Shown here: one piece after another, positions 56,277 through 64,000 of the stretch | Position numbering within the stretch: position 1 is the first letter of the stretch | Layout of the letters: the number at the start of each line of letters is the position of its first letter | NCBI GenBank assembly: GCA_944470555.2 | Contig: CALYCZ020000353.1 | Span: 62,001-126,000 of the forward strand | Direction: 5' to 3' | Length of the DNA: 64,000 nucleotides | Origin: Heterobilharzia americana | Lineage: Eukaryota; Platyhelminthes; Trematoda; Strigeidida; Schistosomatidae | The notes under the pieces: model-generated | The model's database searches: none | What the model was told of the DNA's origin: nothing | What the model saw: only the letters and a program-made list of their open reading frames with translations | Position numbers and translations under genes: made by a program

Positions 56277-56975
56277 ATGTCGAACCACACTCCCAAGCTT
56301 ATCCGCACTAAGCCGACCACGAACACGACCCAGCTCGTGCCATATTGGCCAGACAATGCAGAAACACGGTTTCTGTATGCCGAGGCAGATTTTCGAGAAC
56401 AGGGTGTCTCAGGTCCTCATTCTCGATTTCTTTCCTTCATACGTTCACTACCGTGGGAATTAAATAGACATGTTACAGCACACGTGTTTAATCCTGAAGC
56501 AAGTGATCCTTGTGCACTTCTCAAGGCCACATTCTTGAAGGAAAGCGATCTGACAGATCGCCAGCGCCTAGACGAATTACTTTGTAACATCGAGCTAGGC
56601 AGCCACCCAGCTACTGAAGTCCTTGCACGCATGCGTGAAGTAACCGGCGCACGAACATTCGACGATGGCCTTTTCCGAGAACTATTTCTCTCAAAACTAC
56701 CACAACCAATGCAAACCGTGTTGGTGACACTGCAGTCAGTCCCACTCGATGACCTGACAGCCTCGGCAGATAAAATACTGGAGATTCCTAGCAGACCCAT
56801 CTGTAACGTATATTCTGTCTGCGACAAACCAGAGGGCCAGGATTCAGAGGTGACCAAGCTGTGCAACTCTGTGAAACAGTTGCTACGATCTCGAAGTCCT
56901 AGTTCACGTAGCACTCCACAGAAACGCATAGCAGCAACTCGCTTGGTTGCCCCAAAACTGAACCTAACAGGGTAG
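56277..56975 (+). CDS. Ty3/gypsy-like Gag, capsid part, 232 aa
   Basis: Uninterrupted frame from ATG 56277. Residues ~20-165 fit the capsid of trematode gypsy elements of the Boudicca/Saci kind: WPDNAETRFLYAEADFREQG, SFIRSLPWELNRHV, LLKATFLKESDLTDRQRLD, and LFRELFLSKLPQPMQTVLV followed by SVPLDDLTASADKI. A Ser/Arg-rich C-terminal part follows. The zinc knuckle lies just past the stop in another frame (CWFHNTYA...KPCSF near 56990), with its middle Cys apparently replaced, so the full Gag is broken. Confidence 0.7.
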   Translation: MSNHTPKLIRTKPTTNTTQLVPYWPDNAETRFLYAEADFREQGVSGPHSRFLSFIRSLPWELNRHVTAHVFNPEASDPCALLKATFLKESDLTDRQRLDELLCNIELGSHPATEVLARMREVTGARTFDDGLFRELFLSKLPQPMQTVLVTLQSVPLDDLTASADKILEIPSRPICNVYSVCDKPEGQDSEVTKLCNSVKQLLRSRSPSSRSTPQKRIAATRLVAPKLNLTG

Positions 56976-56984
56976 AAAAGCCTA

Positions 56985-57530
56985 AGTGGTGCTGGTTTCA
57001 TAATACTTATGCAGGCGAAGGCGGAAAAAGTCGGAAACCATGCAGTTTTAACAAGGACACAAGTTCGGGAAACGAGCACGCCGACACGTGTTCACGGCAA
57101 CCGTAGCCGGCGGAAACAGCCGTTTGCTCTACGTCGCGGATATTAAAATAAAAGTTCGCTAACCCGTCGACATCGACGCAGAAGCTAGCTTTCTTCCTGC
57201 ACCGGCAAAGAGGCGTCATCAGGACCCATCCTTCAATCTCCAGGCAGCCGACGGCAAGGCGATTGCGACACTTGGGGACGGTATGCCTACCTCAACTAAG
57301 GTTTACGCATACCTACCCACTGGATTTTCCTCCTGGCTGACGTCTCTATGCCCATCATTGGCATAGATTCGCTAAGCCATTACGATCTACTCGTAGATGC
57401 TCGCCGTCGACGTCTGACAGACGACAACATAAAGTTATCTATTGGCGGCACCACCTATCTAGGTCCGAGTTTAGCAATCGTTAGAACCAAACAATCAGGC
57501 GGCGCACCATACCAATCAGTTTTGGAGAAA
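56985..57530 (+). pseudogene. Gypsy zinc knuckle and protease remnant
   Basis: After the knuckle, several frames give protease-like pieces ending in LADVSMPIIGIDSLSHYDLLVD, the I-x-G-x-D-x-L end typical of gypsy proteases. The DSG active-site triad is not seen. The frame then reads into the protease-RT linker (YQSVLEKYPELRQP). Confidence 0.6.
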
Positions 57531-58274
57531 TACCCAGAGTTACGCCAACCGAAGCACACTCTTCCGTGCATAACCGCACTTTTAGGCTGCATTCGGTTCC
57601 GAACGACAGCCTACCATCCACAAGCAAATGGCATGGTAGAGCGTTTCCATTGACAGCTGAAAGCTTCCCTTTCAGCTGCAAACATACCTCAGTGGACTGA
57701 GGCTCTGCCTCTAGTCCTACCAGGCATTCGTAACGCGTTGAAAGCTGATGCTGGGTGCACTTCTGCAGAACTCGTCCATGGGACCACTGTTCGCCCACCA
57801 GGTGAGTTTGCTTCCCCTTCAACTTTCAAACATGTTTTCGACAGAACATGTAACGTGACTAGGCTTACAAACGCAGTGCATTCAGTTAGGCCTTCTCCGG
57901 TTAGACCTCAAACGACTGATGTGTTCGTTCACCCCAGTTTACAGAAGATATCACACGTGTTTGCTCGCCACGACACCGTCCGTCAACCACTTGAACCACT
58001 CTACGACGGGCCATTCAAAGTGATCAAGCAACATGAGAGATTCTATATAATCGAGCGAAACGGACGTGAAGATACTGTTAGTATCGACCGTTTGAGACCA
58101 GCCTATTACGAAGGCAACCCAACTATAAGTGACGTTCCAGCTCTTTATCGCCGATCGGTGGATAGCCCAATTATCGAATTCTCGACGATGTGCTTGGTAA
58201 TGCACAGTTACAACAACCGTCGGCGCAACAGAAAACATGATCAGGTCGAACCGTCAGGTTCTCGGAGTATTTGA
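57531..58274 (+). pseudogene. Gypsy integrase C-terminal part, fused to the protease linker by deletion
   Basis: Directly after the linker EKYPELRQPKHT at about 57560 the frame becomes ALLGCIRFRTTAYHPQANGM and VERFH, the end of the integrase core including the catalytic Glu. A TGA (57651) follows, then an open frame (57738-58274) with the C-terminal domain (LEPLYDGPFKVIKQHERFYI, DTVSIDRLRPAYYE). RT, RNase H and the N-terminal integrase are gone, so roughly 2 kb or more is missing. Confidence 0.75.
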
Positions 58275-58662
58275 AGTCGTGTTCAACTTAGTGGTGTGAA
58301 ATAAGATGTGCCAACCATATTTCTTTTTTAATTGAACATTTTTCGGGGCATTATTTCGCTTATTTACCGGCAAGGCGAAGATCCTTTACATTTTGCCTTT
58401 ATATGTAAATTTTTTACTACTACCACGTAGCGAAACATTTTTTAAAAAAAGGGAAAAAGCGTAAACCTTACTTCTATATATCTATATGTAAATAATTCCC
58501 ATTTTTACGAAAAGTTTTCGTGGCAATTAAAGACTATTATTCGTATTCCAGGTGCAACCAGCACTGAACGGGACGTCACAGGACATTGAGGATCGCGACA
58601 GACGTGCAATTCTATTTATTGTATTTTATTTTTCAGTTGTCACGACACCCTAAAATAAACAT
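58275..58662. other. Gypsy 3' flank, possible LTR remnant
   Basis: AT-rich, with a purine run (AAAAAAAGGGAAAAAG near 58443) that could be the polypurine tract. No recognised match to the sequence before gag. Confidence 0.25.
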
Positions 58663-58815
58663 GGTTCCTGAATCCCAAGGAGATTTTGGGGAACCAGGAG
58701 TCGTAGACCCGCATTCTAAACTTCTTTCTGCCACATGTCCAATACCGCGGGAACCAAACAGGCACGCCGCGGCTTATATGCTTAGCCCTGGAGTGGTTGA
58801 TCACTATGAACTTCT
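58663..58815 (+). pseudogene. Gypsy Gag scrap from a different copy
   Basis: DFGEPGVVDPHSKLL ... IPREPNRHAAAYMLSPGV parallels DFREQGVSGPHSRFL ... LPWELNRHVTAHVFNPEA of the Gag at 56277, at moderate identity. It runs straight into CR1 sequence at about 58823. Confidence 0.6.
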
Positions 58816-58822
58816 TAGCAGT

Positions 58823-61280
58823 GTCAAATACGAGACCATGGGGGACTACCTCATGAATGCACCATCGCCGGTGGACCGGACCCATCTCACAGTAGATGAA
58901 CGCCTTTTGTAGGTGACGATAATCGCTGGGGGCATGAGTCACAGTGTGCCAGAGACAACACAGGCTGAGTGAGGACCTCATGGTTAAAGCGTGGGACAGA
59001 GGGGCTTATCCAGAGCAAGAAGCAGGCTTGGTTCAAGTGGCGTTTATCACGCAGGGAGTCTGACTTTTTGAACTACAAAGGGATTCGCAACCACTCTAAC
59101 ACTAGGGCGCGTAGAGACAGATTCTCTTATCAAACAAACCTGGTGGAGAGGTTACAGAGCAATCTCAGAAACCTGTACCACTTCATTTCGAGAGGGAGGT
59201 CGACCAGCGAAAGAGAGAGCCTTGTCACAGGTCCTGACAGGAGTAAACTAAGCAGTCTGGGGGCTGCGGAGCTTTTCAGCTCACGCTTCCAAGCCAAACT
59301 TAGTACCGACGCTAAACCCACTCCGACTCGTTACGCCACCGACCACGTCATAAATAACGAACAACTCTGCCACATGTGCTGAGTATAGGCTGACGATCGC
59401 TTACAAGGGTGTGAGCCCTGGTTCCCTTCCCCGCTATAGTGAACTCATGTACACTGTTTCCCTCTCAAAGCTAATACGACACACCCGCGTAAAAAGTTTT
59501 AAGAATCTTATAATGGAAAAACTATGTGGTCAATCACGCATACATACACGAAAATGTACATAAAGTTCGGATAGGGCTTAAAGCATAGGAACTTCTATCT
59601 TTTCCAAGCCGGTCTGCGTGGTAATTCCCTTTTCCACATGTGCTCGTGCTTCTTTGTTTTTTCAATTTACAGTAACAGCTCGATGATGACATTCGATGCT
59701 GAATTTCAGTCTGGACGTATCCACTTAGTGGAAATAATACCTGCTGTTTGACCCCATGAATTATTGGACTGCTCCCAATCTTTCGCGGTTTCTGTAACAT
59801 CTTCACAATCAACTCATAAGCTGGTCAGGATTCTTCTTGCGACGAACCGTCTAAAGCTTCCCAACAGCCATAGTGGCACAAATATTCTGAACAACTGATC
59901 AAACGAGAAACAAATATACCTTTTGCCTCGGAATATGACCTACCTGCAGTAATTCCACACCACGTGTCCTATAGTACTCTGTATCAAGTGATATTTTCAA
60001 GTAAAATTTACCATGCATCAAATACACTTCTCGAACGATGCTGCTTACGCTAATATGAACGATGCCTGAAGTCTGTATACAACTCCTGCCGTTTGGACTA
60101 TTGACCGTCTCAACATCTACTTTCATCTACTACTAGAAGTACTCCCCGTTGAAATAATGTATACTACCTTTAAACCACATCGTTAACTGGAAATGCATGG
60201 ATTAAACACTCACCTTGGTTATATAACTATGGTTACTCACTGACACCCCAGACGGTATAAATACGCCCACCGTGGTTAGCAAAACTAAGAACCGGAGAAC
60301 GTTTTGGTGAGTGGATGTTTATATTACTAAATAAGAAACCATGCAAATGGACTAACAACGTCGTCTAGTTATAACGCAAACTTCGAACATTGCGCGTTTT
60401 TGTCGTTGATAGTGGAACCTACCTGTGTAATGACAGATGGAAATCCATACCCGTCACTTGACTTGCAGCAAGTTTTAATAAGTTTATGCATATCAGCAAC
60501 TTGCTATGTGAGTTATGTAATTCCCGACATTATTCTGTGAACTTTCAAGACCGGTATCTGTCATGTTAAATCCATTATATGGGAATGGGAGTTTTTATTA
60601 TCTTCACTTTGACGTACTGCGTATGCTGAAAGTGGCATTTTTTGCCCCGTAACCTCGATCTGATGTTTTTGATGGAATTAAACGACCTCCCCTCTGCACT
60701 ATTCAGGACCCATAAAATCTTGTAGATTTGTCAATGTCAATGTGATGATGCTTGTAAACTGGCTTCTCTCATGTTAAATTACTAATTTGAGAATAAGAAA
60801 TTAATCTTTATCTCAGTCGCAGAGAAAAATGTGTGAGGGAAACTATCTAGGCTACGTCCAGGCAAGTCCCTTGGCTGTGACAACCTAAAACCAGTGATCC
60901 TAAAACCGATCCGAAGTGCTTACTTAACCACTCTGCAAACTCTTTAAGCATTCATAGGGTTGTGCAAACTTCTTAAAGAATGGAGGAGCGTCATCTTGTC
61001 ACGCATCTTCAAGGGGGGAGACAGAAAATGTCCTGGCAGCTACACGCCAATTGCTCTGCCCTCTATTGTGTCAAAAGTGTTGGAAATCCTGGTGGCTGAT
61101 ACTAGACTGGGAACTCCTCGATGGGGAAAACACTGCACATACTGCTCAGTATGGTTTTCGGAGTGGTCGCTCATGTGCCACCAACTTGCTAACTGCCTGG
61201 GACGACTGAACACTCAGCCATGTCAACAGAGAACCCGTACATGTTATTTTTCTCAACCTAGCCCAACCATTTAATATTAC
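58823..61280 (+). mobile_element. CR1-clade fragment copy F, 5' truncated, split by a 1.4-kb insertion
   Basis: Part 1 (58823-59380) is the ORF2 linker: VKYETMGDYLMNAPSPVDRT, then frame changes, TSWLKRGTEGLIQSKKQAWF, NHSNTRARRDRFSYQTNL and TPTRYATDHVINNEQLCHM. Part 2 (60824-61280) picks up a few codons later: EKNV, KLSRLRPGKSLGCDNLKPVI, LCKLLKEWRSVILSRIFKGG, SYTPIALPSIVSKVL and then degraded RT. Closest in the window to copies D and E. Non-functional. Confidence 0.8.
59381..60823. other. 1.4-kb segment of unknown nature inserted in CR1 copy F
   Basis: It separates adjacent codons of copy F (allowing loss of about a dozen bases). Its right end (60735-60815: GATGATGCTTGTAAACTGGC ... ACTAATTTGAGAATAAG) resembles 3255-3340, suggesting a repeat-family terminus. 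Minus-strand frames at 59534-59812 (92 aa) and 59899-60126 (75 aa, with a GTAGGT donor-like site after VELLQ) show no family I recognise. Confidence 0.5.
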
Positions 61281-61436
61281 CAATAACAATGATAATTTTT
61301 ATCACTGAATATACAGGTACACACCATTTTTACTAGTATGAATAATTTTATTTACAAATTACATTCGCCTTCATAGAAGGTAGTCTGAATCCCTACCCGT
61401 TGTCACTATAAGATATAAGCCCCGCATGTTTATATA

Positions 61437-61733
61437 GTGGAACATCCCAACAGAATAAGTGTACAGAAAATTTACAGGTTGGGCAAGTGGCAGTATTGTC
61501 TTCGCATTAACAAAAAAACAGGTTTGTATCTAGATACTGCAGGTACTACCTGGAGAAAAATAAAGCTTGAAGCTAACACCTCCATTGTAACAGTTTGTAC
61601 TTTTGCTTGGGATAATGGTGAAAAGTTTATTAAAGAATGTATGCATGAATCGTTTACATATTTTACTTCATCGATGATTGCAGGACCGTATGGTTCATGC
61701 ATGTTAATACCATTCCACAATAAAGATTCATAA
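61437..61733 (+). CDS. Unidentified ORF, 98 aa, possible terminal exon
   Basis: Not recognised. An AG acceptor-like site (TTTACAG) at 61477 precedes GTTGGGCAAGTGG and the frame then continues to a TAA at 61731-61733 (LGKWQYCLRINKKTGLYLD, SIVTVCTFAWDNGEKFI). The composition is protein-like (many W, C, Y). The opposite strand is also open over 61472-61762, so the coding strand, or whether either is coding, is uncertain. Confidence 0.3.
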   Translation: MEHPNRISVQKIYRLGKWQYCLRINKKTGLYLDTAGTTWRKIKLEANTSIVTVCTFAWDNGEKFIKECMHESFTYFTSSMIAGPYGSCMLIPFHNKDS

Positions 61734-61837
61734 TCTTGATGAATATCATGACTGAAAGCCAAATGTCTTCACTTTTCTAACTCCAGCACCCAGAAGCAAT
61801 AGACTTGTTTGAATGCACCAAATGAACTTCCATAGCA

Positions 61838-62145
61838 TTTTGTCCGCCCTTTTCATCGGTCCAGTATCCAATGAGTGGACACACCAAGTGCCTAGTGGCA
61901 GGCGTCTACAGAACACCTACTAGCAGCATGGAAGATAACCGACAACTGCTGCAAGTAATGTCCCCAGTGACGTCCATCGGATATGACCAGGTCATTATAG
62001 CCGGCGACTTTAATTCTCCGACTCTCAGTCTCGGGCAGGACAAGGGAACCTCGAGCCGGAGGTTCGACGGAAACCTACTCAACACTATCCAAAAGGTCTT
62101 GCAGTTGGTAAGTGTTGGACTTTGCTGGTCACTTTTATGATGAGT
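61838..62145 (+). pseudogene. CR1 endonuclease scrap
   Basis: KCLVAGVYRTPTSSMEDNRQ, then YDQVIIAGDFNSPTLS and SSRRFDGNLLNTIQKVLQL, the middle of an APE endonuclease of CR1 type (GDFN box). It is truncated on both sides and not contiguous with copy F, since endonuclease should lie upstream of its linker. Confidence 0.7.
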
Positions 62146-62756
62146 TAATCCTAGATTTTGATGATTGTGAAACTGTAGTCCAGTGAACATTTTTTATTTC
62201 TGCTTGTTGTAGTTAGGTATTTTGAACGTAGTAGGCTGGTTACCCTACCTGAAGGGTAGTTTCAGCCATGGTCTATTCCTTAAGTAATTAATTATCGATG
62301 GCAACCAAGCCAACGTTTAGAACTGAATTTTTTACAACGAGAAAAAACGGACAAAGTTGCAGGCGGAGAAAGCAAGAATTCCAGCAAGGAGAGTGTTTTC
62401 TATGTTCGCGTTTCTCCCTACCTAACTTCCTTTGCCATGACTTTCACTTTCTCTACAGAGCGTTTAAAAATATAAATTTCCTGCTGTCATATGGTGTAGA
62501 ATTTCTGTTTTTGATTACCGTGTTGGGTGGGGCAGAATGTGCCGTTAGTTTGAGGTGGTAACTTATGGAAGTCTCCTCAACGTTTCGTGTGAAATGTTAG
62601 TGTAGGTGTGGTGGCTGTCTCATTATACATTAAGAGAGTCGAGTATACGAAGTGTCGTGAGGGAGACTGTTCATGTATTCGATAAGCCTGGAAAATCACC
62701 AAATGCTAAGAAGCCAGCCAGTAACCGACCAAATTCAGAGGCTGATTTGGGGGCCT
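62146..62756. other. No recognisable gene
   Basis: The 87-codon frame at 62298-62561 shows no motif. Nothing else supported. Confidence 0.35.
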
Positions 62757-64000
62757 TCACTTTAGCTGGAAGCTGTCGCACGACTGAGAAAACTTGACGG
62801 TGAAGAAGTTTGCACGCAAGCGGGACTTGAACGATTTCATTTTGACGCTATGGGTGTGGCTGCGCAGATTGTAACAACTGTTGTGTTCGAACTGAAACTC
62901 ATCACTGGCTATAAACGTGTGTTTATGTAACACATTAAAGAAGAGTGTCAGGTTACTTTTGAGTCGTCTCATCCAAAGTGTTTCTAGACTTAATGTTCCG
63001 CATCTGGTGCTGTAGTCCTGTCTGCAGTCGTGTCCTAACAATCCAGCTGTGGAATACCTTTGGACACCCTCTATTTTATGTTTTCCTTTTATGCGGATAC
63101 CGCCCAGTATAAATGGACGGTATTCTAATAGTGGACGTACGCAGGTTTTATAGAGTAGTAACTTGACTTCTTTGAAGTGGAAGTTACGAACTATGCAACC
63201 CACCAGGATCCTAGATTTGTGAGTCTGTGATGCTACCTGTTGAGAAAATGTCAGGTCCCCTGAATATCTTAGCCCAAGGTCACACACTTTTAGGAACAGG
63301 TAGTTTCGTAGGCTGAAGATGTAGTTATATATCCACCAATGGAGCACCAAAACATATCCAGCCACACTTGCCTATAGTGAACTGAAGTTTCCAAGCAACA
63401 GACCGTGAGGATATTATATTGGGTTTCCTTTGTATTAGTGCTTGGAAGGGGGATAAATTATCACGGGTGAATGCGTCTGCAACTTTTAGGTCATCAGCAA
63501 ACAAGAATGGTTTACCGTATGCAAAGCAGCTGCAGATGTCACTGACGTATGAAGTAAAGAGAAGGGGACTTAATACACTGCCCTGAACAACACCAGAGGT
63601 GATTGACCTAGGTTTTGAAGTGTGTGAATCTACCTTCACCACTTGAGTGCGATTACTGAGGAAAGACTTAATCCATCCCAATAGTGGATAGTCGATTTCC
63701 ACAGTCGTCAACTTACTTATTAACAGCAAGCGATCGACTATGCCAAATACCTTTGAAATGTCTGGATAGAGTACAAGGACCAATTGGTGTCCGTTGCGCA
63801 TAGTGGTTACGAATTTGAAGAAGTCAAGACTGCAAGTTATACGGGGCCTCGATTTTAGGAACCCATGCTGACTGGATGTGATGATATTGCCAATAAGCAT
63901 ATGCTGAAGAATGCTTTCTTGAATAACTTCCCCCATAATTCTAGAGACTGCAGGCGTAATATCTATTGGTCTGTAGTTACTGGCTAGTGTTTCTGAACCA
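62757..64000 (-). pseudogene. Jockey/CR1-group LINE reverse transcriptase, 3' part, continuing past the window
   Basis: The minus strand, from the window edge, reads ASNYRPIDITPAVSRIMGEV, ITSSQHGFLKSRPRITC, LVLYPDISKVFGIVDR (motif A, with I for the usual L/F and degenerate), TSGVVQGSVLSPLLF (motif B) and FLFADDLKVA (motif C). After a frameshift near 63340 come KVCDLGLRYSGDLTFS, LYKTCVRPLLEYRPF and a long C-terminal region (IEGVQRYSTAGL ... FKSRLRANFFTV) to the stop at 62757. It is a different LINE family from the other elements here. The FADD box is intact but the frame is broken. Confidence 0.8.

Noticed and set aside
55780..58660. Matching LTR pair around the gypsy element
   Set aside because: I could not find the same sequence before gag and after integrase; borders are left unassigned.
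59899..60126. Possible FGF-like beta-trefoil exon (GIVHISVSSIVREVYLMHGK)
   Set aside because: Resemblance is limited to spacing of a few residues; neighbouring frames lack the expected following exon, and it lies in a repeat-family insertion.
1..64000. CRISPR arrays, bacterial operons, tRNA or rRNA genes
   Set aside because: The window is eukaryotic; spaced direct repeats here are kilobase-scale element copies, and no tRNA or rRNA sequence was recognised by eye.

Overview
The window reads as animal (eukaryotic) repeat-rich DNA, best matched by a schistosomatid trematode. Reasons: introns of about 35 bp with GT-AG borders, abundant SR1-like CR1 and SR2-like RTE non-LTR retrotransposons, Penelope-like elements (PLEs), a Ty3/gypsy relic, and a decayed copy of the schistosome hammerhead-ribozyme satellite. 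Family names come from recognisable motifs only; no database was searched. I see no operons, tRNAs, rRNAs or CRISPR arrays.

Layout. 1-5205: two almost identical inverted arms (1-1129 and 3839-4967) enclose a Mutator-like (MULE) transposase relic. A diverged second copy of the right side lies at 33650-35175. 5206-10692: a full-length but dead CR1 (copy A). 10858-11192: the one recognisable host gene, the first exons of a CEP78-like centrosomal LRR protein, squeezed between CR1 copy A and the next block. 11280-31320: a head-to-tail array of three long units and one partial unit of about 6.1 kb, each carrying the same decayed minus-strand PLE. A 3'-truncated piece of an RTE lies at two unit junctions. 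31321-33600: two older retroelement relics, a second PLE and a LINE.

35730-53647: a nested stack. CR1 copy B (+) is split by CR1 copy E (-), which is itself split by a complete RTE (+) with a 13-bp target-site duplication and an intact ORF. CR1 copy D (-) lies directly downstream. Copies E and D keep an ORF1 stop / ORF2 start overlap (ATGA), which suggests coupled translation. 53648-55400 has no recognised gene. 55402-55540 is the hammerhead-satellite relic. 56277-58274 is an internally deleted gypsy element. 58663-61280 is a gag scrap followed by another CR1 (copy F), split by a 1.4-kb segment of unknown nature. 61400-62150 holds an unidentified ORF and a CR1 endonuclease scrap. 62757-64000 is the 3' part of another LINE running off the window.

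Almost every protein-coding signal belongs to a mobile element. Copies can be ordered in time: B before E before RTE; PLE decay before amplification of the 6-kb array. The only elements that look recently competent are the RTE at 39680-42877 (uninterrupted ORF) and CR1 copy E (ORF1 intact; one 1-nt deletion visible in ORF2).
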